This document shows positions 18,529-26,870 of a stretch of 64,000 nucleotides of DNA, in pieces (positions within the stretch are counted from its first letter, which is position 1; each line of letters begins with the position of its first letter). The notes below the pieces were generated by a model. That model had not been told where the DNA came from, ran no database searches, and saw nothing but the letters and a program-made list of their open reading frames with translations. The stretch lies in NCBI RefSeq assembly GCF_016785095.1, contig NZ_JAEKJB010000010.1:186001-250000 (forward strand). The letters run 5' to 3'. The stretch comes from Alloalcanivorax marinus (GTDB lineage Bacteria > Pseudomonadota > Gammaproteobacteria > Pseudomonadales > Alcanivoracaceae). The translations under genes and the position numbers were made by a program.

Positions 18529-19257
18529 TCAACCCTCCCCGCTGGACCTGGCATTAAATGGGCCAACAAGCCCTTTCCACAAAGCAATATCCTTCCCGTA
18601 TATTTTTTGAAAAAAACAGCTATCAATAAAACTCTCTATATCCGCATTTGTTTTATCCAAATCCGGATAAAAAGTTTCATTTACCCGTTCAAGCTCCTTT
18701 TTTATACCGATATTCTGCGACATCCATGTTTCAATTTTTTCAGGCTGCTCAAGCGGCAGCAAATCACCTACGATAACATCCCCAAAGCAATCCGTGACGT
18801 ACCACACCTGGGGGAGAAAATGCTTTATTAGTAGAACCCGACATGAGAACAACAGATCCGATTCCAGCCTCTCGACGAAATCCGAGAACTCCATACGGTG
18901 AAGTCCAAGTCGGCGAGAAACTTTACGATCCCTATCGGTCAACCCTCCATTTTTCATAAAAAAAAATGCTGACCTAAACCTTTTGGCAGGATCTCTGATT
19001 ATGGAAAAAACTTTGACCTTTTTGTATTCCTTACCTAAAGCAGATCGCCAGTAAACGGCCGGCAAATGCCCCCTCAAAACCTCATCGGAAAAATAAATTT
19101 TCCGTATAGCCAAACCCGCCGATTTAGGCGGATGCACAAACAGCACGCCGTGGTCAGTCAGCTCGGGGTTTCTTTTTCTAGAGAAAAAGCCCTTCAAAAA
19201 CATATATACTTTAAAAGTAAAAACAACCGCCTGCCAAACAATCAAGCGAAGCTTCAT
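18529..19257 (-). CDS. Sulfotransferase family protein, putative carbohydrate sulfotransferase
   Basis: The 242-residue protein has an N-terminal hydrophobic stretch (about 5-23), then VLFVHPPKSAGLAIRKIYF, matching the 5'-phosphosulfate loop of PAPS-dependent sulfotransferases, and VFSIIRDPAKRFRSAFFF, matching the 3'-phosphate-binding RDP...RxxS motif. The family call is from these two motifs. The glycan target is inferred from context: it is the last gene of a minus-strand run of glycosyltransferases (gap of 1 bp to the next). It may act at the membrane because of the N-terminal segment. No PAPS-synthesis genes are in the window. Confidence 0.75.
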   Translation of the reverse strand: MKLRLIVWQAVVFTFKVYMFLKGFFSRKRNPELTDHGVLFVHPPKSAGLAIRKIYFSDEVLRGHLPAVYWRSALGKEYKKVKVFSIIRDPAKRFRSAFFFMKNGGLTDRDRKVSRRLGLHRMEFSDFVERLESDLLFSCRVLLIKHFLPQVWYVTDCFGDVIVGDLLPLEQPEKIETWMSQNIGIKKELERVNETFYPDLDKTNADIESFIDSCFFQKIYGKDIALWKGLVGPFNARSSGEG

Positions 19258-19258
19258 C

Positions 19259-20278
19259 TTAACCTCGAAACAACAACTCTTCGTAACAACGGATGTAACT
19301 GGAAACCATCTTATCCAAAGTGAAATTTTCCCTTATTTTTTTTCTGGAATTATCAGATCTCAACACGTATGCGTCGCCATCCTCAAGGGAAAGCTTTTTC
19401 AGTTTGCTAACAAAATCCGAAACATTATCCTTTTGGCACAATACCCCATCGGAGTTCCCAACAATCTCGGGCAGTGATGACGTATTCGACGCAATGACCG
19501 GAACGCCGTTTATCATAGCTTCAGCCGCTACAATGGGCAGCCCCTCCAGCCTGGAAGGGAACAACAAAAAATCCATCTCCGAATATTTACATAACACCTC
19601 ATCGTGATCGAGGCGCCCGAGAAAAAAACAATTACCCGGCATATTACTTTTATCCACACTGTCAGACACGATAAATAGTTCAGCATAGCCCCGCAGCTCT
19701 CTCATTATTGGAAAAAGCATATCAACGCCCTTGCGCCGAGCCCATGTGCCCACAAACAGCAACTTAAGCGGCTTGTTCCTTATTTTTTTCAACCCACTTC
19801 GCCCAAAGCTTTCAGGAACCCCATTTCTAATGGTAAGCACACTTTCTATATTAAACGCTTCTTTTGTCTTAAGTGCCGTATAGTCACTCACCGCAACGAC
19901 ACGTGATGCACGCGACATCCATGCAGCTTCTAGACTTTTAATCCACAGCCTGTGGTACAGGCTTTGGGCCATGCTTTTGTATTCTTTCAGCGCCGGGTCG
20001 TGGACGCACAAATGAGAGGTGGCGACAACAGGCAGCGTTTGACTCGGGACAAAGCGGTGATGGAGCCAAGTATTAACATGTACCACGTTCACCCACGGCG
20101 GAATAGCCGGAGTCTTTATGCGCCACGGAAAAAATTCCGCCGCATGGGGAATCCAATGAATTTCCGCCCTGACACCTCTGGCAGACAAACCATCGCAGAG
20201 CATTTTTGTGAATGTATCCACGCCGGTTCCTGTTTTAATGGCGGGAAACCAAACACCAAGACCACCTTTTGCCAACAT
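19259..20278 (-). CDS. Glycosyltransferase, GT4-like
   Basis: Retaining nucleotide-sugar glycosyltransferase of the GT-B fold, cytosolic, 339 residues. The N-terminal domain begins MLAKGGLGVWFPAIKTGTGV. The C-terminal domain has LLFVGTWARRKGVDMLFPIM and the family EX7E-like block FPSRLEGLPIVAAEAMINGVPVIAS. The start is the ATG at 20278, with an AAGGTG site and 7 bp after the previous stop; a longer frame to 20338 would overlap the preceding gene. Donor and acceptor are unknown. It belongs to the island operon. Confidence 0.85.
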   Translation of the reverse strand: MLAKGGLGVWFPAIKTGTGVDTFTKMLCDGLSARGVRAEIHWIPHAAEFFPWRIKTPAIPPWVNVVHVNTWLHHRFVPSQTLPVVATSHLCVHDPALKEYKSMAQSLYHRLWIKSLEAAWMSRASRVVAVSDYTALKTKEAFNIESVLTIRNGVPESFGRSGLKKIRNKPLKLLFVGTWARRKGVDMLFPIMRELRGYAELFIVSDSVDKSNMPGNCFFLGRLDHDEVLCKYSEMDFLLFPSRLEGLPIVAAEAMINGVPVIASNTSSLPEIVGNSDGVLCQKDNVSDFVSKLKKLSLEDGDAYVLRSDNSRKKIRENFTLDKMVSSYIRCYEELLFRG

Positions 20279-20285
20279 GGACACC

Positions 20286-21503
20286 TTATCTCTTTTCAAA
20301 GAGAGCTTCGTACCTTCTTCCTGCCACACACCAATCAAATTTATTTAGAACAAAAATTCGATTTTTCTTTCGAGCCTTCCGTGCATCCACCTTGTTCAAG
20401 CTTAACGTTTCTATAATTCGATGCGCCAGACCGTCACTATCACCCGGAGCACACAGCCTTTCAGAATTGCCCGCCTTCATAGTATCTTTCATAGCCTTAA
20501 CCTCAGAGGCAACGACCAGGCAGCCGCACCCCATAGCCTCGACCACGACTAAACCAAACCCCTCCTGATCCCCATCTTCTGCTTCCAGGAATGGGAAAAC
20601 CGCCACATCCGCGCCACCGAAAATATCACGAAGACCGGCATGACTAACGGCGCCTCTAAAAAAAACCGCGTCATCCAGATCCAAAGCCGAAACAATACCA
20701 TTCAAATTTTTCCTTAAAGGCCCGTCGCCAACGATATCAAGAGAGGCATCGGGAAAGATACTTCTAACCTTTGGAAAAGCCCTTAATAAACACTCCACCC
20801 CTTTTTTCTCGACTAACCGGCCGACAAAAACCAGCTTACGCCCCCCCGAACCCTCGGGGAAATTAGTATTTGGAAAAAAGGTGTCTATCAAGTCCACTCC
20901 CATTGGCGCAACATGCGTCTTCTCTTCTAAGGAAGGCGATATGCGAGCGACCTCCTCAACCATTGGCGAGCTCATCACTGTAATGGCATCGGAGTTCTCG
21001 AGAACCCACTTCTTTAGTACTCCCCACGCTTTGCCTCTTAAAGAAAACAGGTCAGCACCGTGAGAAGTAGTTACAACCATCACCCCCCTCCGCCTGAATA
21101 TCTTCTTTATCGCGACGGCCGCCACGCCCTGCGGAATAATCCAATGAGCATGAATAACATCAATTTTATTTTTAAAAACAAGAAACGTTGCGCGAAAAAA
21201 CATGGACATGAAGAAAACGGGAAGAAGCAAAATACGAAAAGGGGCTTCTCTGAGTCGGTTAATCATGCCTCCATCGTAAGCAAGATTTTCAAAGCAAGGT
21301 GGAGCGTAGCGGAATCGAACAACATCAATACCTTCCAGATTCTCTTTCGTCTTAGCCTTCTCGCAATGCGGGACCAGCACTGTCAGATCAAACCGGCCTC
21401 GCAGCGTCTTACATAAGTCCAAGACAAATCTCGGCTGATGATCTCCCAACCAGCGAGGAAAGGTAGAAGCCATCACCAGAATGCGCCTCCTCTTACTAGA
21501 CAT
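20286..21503 (-). CDS. Glycosyltransferase, GT4 family
   Basis: GT-B-fold glycosyltransferase of 405 residues. The N-terminal domain has ILVMASTFPRWLGDHQPRFV and IDVIHAHWIIPQGVAA; the C-terminal domain has LVFVGRLVEKKGVECLLRAF, VGDGPLR and EGFGLVVVEAMGCGCLVVAS, the EX7E retaining-enzyme motif. The start is the ATG at 21503 with a GAGG site; the upstream TTG is less likely. It lies 8 bp from the GT2 gene. A WcaL/Cap-type hexosyltransferase role in glycan elongation is inferred; the sugar specificity is not readable. Confidence 0.87.
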   Translation of the reverse strand: MSSKRRRILVMASTFPRWLGDHQPRFVLDLCKTLRGRFDLTVLVPHCEKAKTKENLEGIDVVRFRYAPPCFENLAYDGGMINRLREAPFRILLLPVFFMSMFFRATFLVFKNKIDVIHAHWIIPQGVAAVAIKKIFRRRGVMVVTTSHGADLFSLRGKAWGVLKKWVLENSDAITVMSSPMVEEVARISPSLEEKTHVAPMGVDLIDTFFPNTNFPEGSGGRKLVFVGRLVEKKGVECLLRAFPKVRSIFPDASLDIVGDGPLRKNLNGIVSALDLDDAVFFRGAVSHAGLRDIFGGADVAVFPFLEAEDGDQEGFGLVVVEAMGCGCLVVASEVKAMKDTMKAGNSERLCAPGDSDGLAHRIIETLSLNKVDARKARKKNRIFVLNKFDWCVAGRRYEALFEKR

Positions 21504-21511
21504 GCCAGACC

Positions 21512-22381
21512 TCAACGTCGACTTTTCGCCTGATACATCAGTGCGGTTATTTGCTCGGAAACCAGCCCTACGAGGAAAACCTGTACAGCAGACACCATGA
21601 GAAGCGCGGACATGTTTGTAAAGGTACCCATTGTCGCATAGGTGTAAATATAACGAACCAGCCCAAGCAAAAAGAGCAAAGAGGAAATGGGGATAAACAC
21701 TTTTAGTGGTGAGTACAGGGTCGCGACTTTAAAAATTATCAATAGAAATCGCATTCCGTCCTTGAAAACCCTGATATGACTTCTTCCCTTTCTTTTTAAA
21801 ACATCAACACCAACATACCTCACGACATAACCGCTCCTCATGAAAGCCATCGTTGATGTCGTGGGATATGAAAACCCATTAGGGAGCAAATCAAGCACTT
21901 CAGAAAAACGGCTGGCAACAACAATTCTGAGGCCCGAAGTAAGATCTCGAATCTTGTTCCCCGTCACGAAACTGGCAAAGCGGTTATAGAACGCATTAGC
22001 CAGATGGCGCCATTTACTGGCCTGCCCATCGGAAGATCGCGCCCCAACCACCATAGCCGCCTCTCCTTTCTTCATCTCCTGCAATATGGCAATGACGCTT
22101 TCAACCCGATGCTGGCCATCTCCGTCCATGAACAAAACCCATTCGCCTGTAGCCTCACGAAAGCCATTCTTAATGGATGCTCCATTTCCCATGCTTTCAT
22201 TGTGAACTATAACTTTAGCCCCGTAAGACCTTGCAACTTCAGCCGTTGCATCTGATGATCCGTCACTGACCACTATCAATTCATCATATCCGGCCCAATC
22301 CACAAGCTCTGGCAGAAGTATGCCTAGGCCCTCTGCTTCATTTTTGGCCGGAATGACGATGCTCAATCTTATCTTTTCCAT
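21512..22381 (-). CDS. GT2 polyprenyl-phosphate glycosyltransferase (DPM/ArnC/GtrB-like)
   Basis: Inverting GT-A enzyme of 289 residues. It has SIVIPAKNEAEGLGILLPEL, VVSDGSSDAT, and the DxD-like FMDGDGQH. Then come RDLTSGLRIV, KRKGRSHIRVFKDGMRFL, and two C-terminal membrane helices (about 228-248 and 255-280). This layout is that of dolichol/polyprenol-phosphate sugar synthases. Inference: it makes a polyprenyl-phosphate monosaccharide that the GT-C enzyme encoded just upstream could use. Its start overlaps the GT-C gene end by 44 bp, supporting coupled expression. Confidence 0.85.
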   Translation of the reverse strand: MEKIRLSIVIPAKNEAEGLGILLPELVDWAGYDELIVVSDGSSDATAEVARSYGAKVIVHNESMGNGASIKNGFREATGEWVLFMDGDGQHRVESVIAILQEMKKGEAAMVVGARSSDGQASKWRHLANAFYNRFASFVTGNKIRDLTSGLRIVVASRFSEVLDLLPNGFSYPTTSTMAFMRSGYVVRYVGVDVLKRKGRSHIRVFKDGMRFLLIIFKVATLYSPLKVFIPISSLLFLLGLVRYIYTYATMGTFTNMSALLMVSAVQVFLVGLVSEQITALMYQAKSRR

Positions 22382-24296
22382 CTTTTTTTACTGCTTCTAT
22401 AAACACATTGATGTCAGAAAGCTGGGGAGCTTCCCCCAACGCCCTGCCGTGTAGATTGCCTGATTCGACGATTTTTTTCGCGCGCTCAGCGTATTCCAAA
22501 GCCTTACCCAAAACCCCGAACGTGGCCAAGTAAGCTGCCGAGGACATTAATTTCTGAGCATCCTCCCGGCTCGATACCGAGGCATTCAAATACTCTACAG
22601 ACACATCTATTTTTCCAGCATACAACTGCGAAATTCCAAACAAATAGGTAAGCTGTGCATACGACTGTGTATTACTTGGATAACGACCCTGATCGAGAAA
22701 ATTCTTGGAGAGCTCACCAACGAAAACTGGAGACAGCCCTATGCAGCTATCTTTTGAAGACCAGTCGATGGACCTTTGCATTAAATTAAACCATGTATGC
22801 GAATATTTTTGGCTATTTGATAATTGAACTAAAACATCTCTATCTTCTTTGCTCACCCGATCCGTTCGACACCGGGTCAGCATTTGACTAAATCTTAACG
22901 GAAAATCTTGGGGGATTCGCTGGGACGCCCTGTCCAGCCATGCCGCTGCCTGCAGATGATTCCCAGTTTCATACAGCATTCGCGCCACCTCTATCTGGGC
23001 TCTGGCGGAATCAGGGGCTTTCTCAGCCCAAACCATTATCATGGTAGGGTAATGCCCCCAAAGCATGGCCCCTCGCCAGCAGAAGGAAGCCAATACCATC
23101 AGGGCTATACCGCCGCAAATCGTGAACTTCCATGGTTTTGCATACAGTGATCCATAATACACCGCAGGAAGAAATAGGAACCCTCCCCCCATATACATCC
23201 TGTGTTCAAAAAGCATTTCCAGGCCCACGGTGCTGGACTCAATCAGAACGCTTCCAAGCCAAACGAACAACGACATAGCAAGCAGAGGCAGTCGTCTTCT
23301 GAGCTTCCATATTACAAAAATAGTACCTAACCACCCAATCACCGACAATAAAGTTGTCCAGGGCTTAATTATTGATTGGCTTACCAAAATCTGGTCATGG
23401 AAAACGCCAGTCGTGGTCATTTTAGGCACAAACCAATGAAAGATATAAATCCAAAGAACTCTAAATTGCGTAAGCAACCTCTCCCAAGGAGAAAAGTCCC
23501 TGGATACATAATCAGAAAAAAGACCATTCCTCATTGGAATGTACACAAGGTAAGAAAGGATAATTAAAGTAGGAAGCAACAAAAATGTGGCCTGCCAAAG
23601 CATGGCCGGGCGCTTTAGGTTTTTCAGATCCCTAAGCAGGAAAAATTCCATTGCTAGCGCCAACGCAGGCAGAATCGCGCCGTTCTCTTTTGACAGGACG
23701 GCCAATACCGAAAAAACAAAAAGTCCCAAGCTCATCAAACAGTATGCCAGCCTTGGTTTTTGGCCCAGCAGCATTCTGCCTTTCAGCCAGGTTATCAACC
23801 CGAAGAAAACGAATAATGTGGATAATATTGCCATCCGCTGGACGACATACAATGTCGTTGACACGAGATAGGGATGGAAAAGCCATAGCGCGGCAACGAT
23901 CAAAGCAACGATTTTTTTCTTTGTTGACGACAATCCGTCATCCATGACGGACACCAGCAAATGCGTCAACCAAAAAAGGAGGCAACCATTTAGTAAATGG
24001 AGGAGTATATTTGTTCTTTTAAATGGTTCAGGCGGAGCAGGCCAGTTGTTCGCATCTATCAAAAAGCTAAGCAATGATAGAGGCCTCCCTGTTGGTCCAG
24101 AGAAACCACTTCTTATGTAATTAGTAAAGCTCTGCCAATCCACTACCCCTGCATTGCCCCCCAAAGGCGCAAGGTTTGTTAGATCGTCGAAAATGAAGCT
24201 GCCAGTGAGCCCAGGCTGATATATCACCCATGCGACAGAAAGAGCTGAGTAGAAAAGCGCAATAATGCCTAATGCAATGGCCGTTTGACGAGTCAT
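22338..24296 (-). CDS. GT-C membrane glycosyltransferase with C-terminal TPR-like region; candidate pilin glycosyltransferase (TfpW-like)
   Basis: Inner-membrane protein of 652 residues with about 10-12 hydrophobic helices in the first 425 residues. Early acidic FIFDDLTN and the SGPTGRPLSLLSF and YVVQRMAILSTLF blocks recall GT-C/TMTC-type O-glycosyltransferases that use polyprenyl-linked sugars. Residues about 430-640 are helical-repeat (TPR-like: ARAQIEVARMLYETGNHLQAAAWLDRA). It lies directly after pilA and its terminator, the place of tfpW in P. aeruginosa strains with arabinosylated pilin. TfpW orthology is inference from position and GT-C nature. The alternative start at 24308 abuts the terminator T-tract. 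Confidence 0.68.
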   Translation of the reverse strand: MTRQTAIALGIIALFYSALSVAWVIYQPGLTGSFIFDDLTNLAPLGGNAGVVDWQSFTNYIRSGFSGPTGRPLSLLSFLIDANNWPAPPEPFKRTNILLHLLNGCLLFWLTHLLVSVMDDGLSSTKKKIVALIVAALWLFHPYLVSTTLYVVQRMAILSTLFVFFGLITWLKGRMLLGQKPRLAYCLMSLGLFVFSVLAVLSKENGAILPALALAMEFFLLRDLKNLKRPAMLWQATFLLLPTLIILSYLVYIPMRNGLFSDYVSRDFSPWERLLTQFRVLWIYIFHWFVPKMTTTGVFHDQILVSQSIIKPWTTLLSVIGWLGTIFVIWKLRRRLPLLAMSLFVWLGSVLIESSTVGLEMLFEHRMYMGGGFLFLPAVYYGSLYAKPWKFTICGGIALMVLASFCWRGAMLWGHYPTMIMVWAEKAPDSARAQIEVARMLYETGNHLQAAAWLDRASQRIPQDFPLRFSQMLTRCRTDRVSKEDRDVLVQLSNSQKYSHTWFNLMQRSIDWSSKDSCIGLSPVFVGELSKNFLDQGRYPSNTQSYAQLTYLFGISQLYAGKIDVSVEYLNASVSSREDAQKLMSSAAYLATFGVLGKALEYAERAKKIVESGNLHGRALGEAPQLSDINVFIEAVKKDGKDKIEHRHSGQK

Positions 24297-24308
24297 AATG
24301 CCAACCAT

Positions 24309-24340
24309 AAAAAAGCCCGCCTTCGGCGGGCTTTTCGTGA
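24309..24340 (-). terminator. pilA terminator
   Basis: On the minus strand AAAAGCCCGCC, loop GAA, GGCGGGCTTTTTT: a 9-bp-plus GC stem and T-tract 11 bp after the pilA stop. Read-through would be needed to express the downstream GT-C gene from the pilA promoter. Confidence 0.92.
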
Positions 24341-24351
24341 CTAACTTCTAA

Positions 24352-24792
24352 TTAATTGCGACAGCTAGTGGGAACATACTTTTCGTCGATGGAACCGCCA
24401 GTCTTACATTTCCACTTAATGCTACCCGCCGTAGTGATAGCAGAAATAAGCAGGGTTGATTGGTCAATATTAGCGTTGACATCATTGCCGAACTTGACCT
24501 GAATAACGCCGCCGGTGCCATAAGCTGCATCCACTTCGTCGACGTAACTGCCTTGAATATCACCAGCATCAGCCAATCCTGCCGACGCGTTGGTGCTTGG
24601 GAAAGCCCCTTTCTGGTTGTAGTACTCAGCCACGGCAGTTTTCGCGCCAGCCGCCAGATTCAGGCCCTCGGAAACTTGCGAACGGATGGTGTAATCCTGG
24701 TAAGCAGGAATCGCCACGGCCGCCAGAATACCGATAATCGCGACCACGATCATCAGTTCGATAAGAGTAAAACCCTTCTGCACTTGTTTCAT
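24352..24792 (-). CDS. pilA: Type IVa major pilin
   Basis: Prepilin of 146 residues. A short leader MKQVQKG is cut before Phe8 by PilD. The mature start [20 protein letters not shown] carries Glu5 and the hydrophobic spine. The C-terminal disulfide loop is bounded by Cys129 and Cys144. The alpha-beta loop is rich in Ser/Thr ([11 protein letters not shown]), possible O-glycan sites. The C-terminus is CRN, not the terminal Ser used by TfpO-type pilin oligosaccharyltransferases. There is a good GGAGAGA ribosome site. It is transcribed away from pilB, with a sigma-54-like promoter upstream. Confidence 0.97.
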   Translation of the reverse strand: MKQVQKGFTLIELMIVVAIIGILAAVAIPAYQDYTIRSQVSEGLNLAAGAKTAVAEYYNQKGAFPSTNASAGLADAGDIQGSYVDEVDAAYGTGGVIQVKFGNDVNANIDQSTLLISAITTAGSIKWKCKTGGSIDEKYVPTSCRN

Positions 24793-24861
24793 AACAGTCT
24801 CTCCACACTGGAAACTTTTTATGTGTGCTCACCCCCGAGGCGAGCGCCTGCACCCCTTTTA

Positions 24862-24877
24862 TGCAGCTATTGGGCCA
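24862..24877 (-). promoter_or_regulatory. Candidate sigma-54 promoter of pilA
   Basis: On the minus strand TGGCCCAATAGCTGCA has GG and GC dinucleotides 10 bp apart, matching the -24/-12 layout TGGCACG-N4-TTGC with three mismatches. It is 70 bp from the pilA ATG. pilA is RpoN-dependent in Pseudomonas (established); the site here is inferred. Confidence 0.65.
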
Positions 24878-24942
24878 AGTTTTGCAGCACCCGGTTTGCC
24901 CTTGTTTCAGAGCTTTTGTGATACGGTTCCCATGCCCTTTTT

Positions 24943-24957
24943 TGTCACCGTGTGACA
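24943..24957. promoter_or_regulatory. Palindrome upstream of pilA, candidate activator site
   Basis: TGTCAC-CGT-GTGACA, perfect 6-bp arms, about 70 bp upstream of the sigma-54-like promoter, the distance expected for an enhancer-binding protein. TGTC cores recall reported PilR sites; no pilR is in the window. Confidence 0.4.
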
Positions 24958-25125
24958 GCTTGCGTCAGCCCAGCTGCCCTTCTTTGTCAGTTTAAGAAGC
25001 GGTCGCAGCTGTTTGCGCCAACTGCCTGATTCAGCGCTCTTTACAGGGCCGGGGAAGGCTGCCAATCTCTTTCCGGGGGTAGGCCCTTCTTCTCATAACC
25101 ACAATGATCGTCCTGACTATGACCC

Positions 25126-26847
25126 ATGACTAATTCGGTATCGTCCTTGAGCGGCCTTGCCCGCCGTTTGGTGAAGGAAGGGCACCTCTCCATGGAGGCG
25201 GCCCAGGCCGCTGCGTCGGAGGCACGGGAAGCGCGGGTGGCGCTGGTTCATCATCTGGTGGCTGGGGGTCGTGTATCGGCGGCGGTGGTGGCCCGCTCCG
25301 CCGCTGAAGAGTTCGGTGACCCTCTCGTGGATCTGGACGCGATCGCGCGGGATTCCGTGGTCAAGGACGTGGTGGACCCGAAACTGATCACCAAACACAC
25401 CATCCTGCCACTGTTGCGCCGTGGCAGCCGCCTGTTCGTGGCGGTGTCGGACCCCACCAACCTGCCGGCTCTGGAAGAGATTCGCTTTAATACCGGTCTC
25501 AATGTGGAGACCGTGATCGTCGAGGACGATAAGCTGCGCCGGCGGATCGAGCTGCTGGAATCCGAGCAGGAGGGCAAGGCGTTCGAGGATCTGGATGACG
25601 ATCTGGATAACCTGGAAACCGCGGATACCGAGACGGCGCCGTCCGGCGGCGACGATGCCAGCTCCGGCTCGGATGACGCGCCCATCGTTCGCTTCGTCAA
25701 TAAGCTGCTGCTGGACGCGATCAAGGGCGGCGCCTCGGATTTGCATTTCGAACCCTATGAAAAGGCCTACCGGGTGCGCTTCCGTCAGGACGGCATTCTG
25801 CAAACGGTGTCGAAGCCGCCGGTGAATATCGCCAGCAAGCTGGCGGCGCGCTTGAAGGTAATGGCGCGGCTGGATATTTCCGAGCGGCGGGTGCCCCAGG
25901 ACGGGCGCATCAAACTGAAGATTTCCAAGACTCGGGCCATCGATTTCCGGGTGAATACCTGCCCAACCCTGTTCGGGGAGAAAATCGTACTGCGGATTCT
26001 GGATCCGGAGAGCGCCAAGATGGGCATCGACGCCCTGGGCTATGAGCCGGAGCAGAAGCAGATGTATCTGGACGCGCTCGAAAAGCCCCAGGGCATGATT
26101 CTGGTGACCGGCCCCACCGGCTCCGGTAAGACGGTGTCTCTGTACACCGGGGTGAATATCCTCAATACGCCGGAGCGTAATATTTCCACGGCGGAGGACC
26201 CGGTGGAGATCAACCTGGAGGGCATCAACCAGGTCAACGTGAACCCCAAGCAGGGTATGGATTTCGCCACCGCGTTGCGGGCTTTTCTGCGTCAGGACCC
26301 GGACGTGGTGCTGGTCGGCGAGATCCGTGACCTGGAGACCGCGGAAATCGCCGTGAAGGCGGCGCAAACCGGTCACCTGGTGCTTTCCACCCTTCACACC
26401 AACAGTGCGCCGGAGACGCTGACCCGTTTACGCAATATGGGCGTGCCGTCGTTTAACATCGCTACCTCGGTGATCCTGATCATCGCTCAGCGTCTGGCGC
26501 GGCGGTTATGCGAGCACTGCAAGGAGACGGTGGACGTGCCGGAGCAGTCATTGCTTGAGATGGGTTTCACGGACGCCGACCTGCAAACCGGTTTTACTGT
26601 GTACGCGCCCCACGCCGAGGGATGCGACAAGTGTCGGGGCGGCTACAAGGGGCGCGTGGGGATTTACGAGGTCGTCCGTATTACCGATGGCATCAGCCGG
26701 ATCATCATGGAGGAAGGGAATTCCATCCAGATCGGCGATCAATGCCGCAAAGAGGGGTTCAACGATTTGTACCGTTCCGGCCTGGTCAAGGTCATGCAGG
26801 GCGTCACCAGTCTTGAGGAGGTGAGCCGCGTGACCAGCGGCCACTGA
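25126..26847 (+). CDS. pilB: Type IV pilus assembly ATPase
   Basis: Hexameric cytoplasmic extension motor of the type IVa pilus. The 573 residues comprise an N-terminal MshEN-like domain (about 1-150), an acidic linker, and the GspE/PilB core with Walker A GPTGSGKT (329-336), Asp box GEIRDLETAEIA, His box HLVLSTLHTNSAPETLTRL, and a tetracysteine zinc motif (CEHC...CDKC). The zinc motif separates PilB from the retraction ATPase PilT. It is divergent from pilA and heads the pilBCD-coaE-yacG run. Length is normal. Confidence 0.97.
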   Translation: MTNSVSSLSGLARRLVKEGHLSMEAAQAAASEAREARVALVHHLVAGGRVSAAVVARSAAEEFGDPLVDLDAIARDSVVKDVVDPKLITKHTILPLLRRGSRLFVAVSDPTNLPALEEIRFNTGLNVETVIVEDDKLRRRIELLESEQEGKAFEDLDDDLDNLETADTETAPSGGDDASSGSDDAPIVRFVNKLLLDAIKGGASDLHFEPYEKAYRVRFRQDGILQTVSKPPVNIASKLAARLKVMARLDISERRVPQDGRIKLKISKTRAIDFRVNTCPTLFGEKIVLRILDPESAKMGIDALGYEPEQKQMYLDALEKPQGMILVTGPTGSGKTVSLYTGVNILNTPERNISTAEDPVEINLEGINQVNVNPKQGMDFATALRAFLRQDPDVVLVGEIRDLETAEIAVKAAQTGHLVLSTLHTNSAPETLTRLRNMGVPSFNIATSVILIIAQRLARRLCEHCKETVDVPEQSLLEMGFTDADLQTGFTVYAPHAEGCDKCRGGYKGRVGIYEVVRITDGISRIIMEEGNSIQIGDQCRKEGFNDLYRSGLVKVMQGVTSLEEVSRVTSGH

Positions 26848-26870
26848 CGGCGACGGCGGGGACAAGCATT

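Noticed and set aside
15874..25125. tRNA gene or integrase as an island boundary
   Set aside because: In Pseudomonas a tRNA-Thr lies near this slot, but no cloverleaf, integrase or direct-repeat attachment site was seen here.
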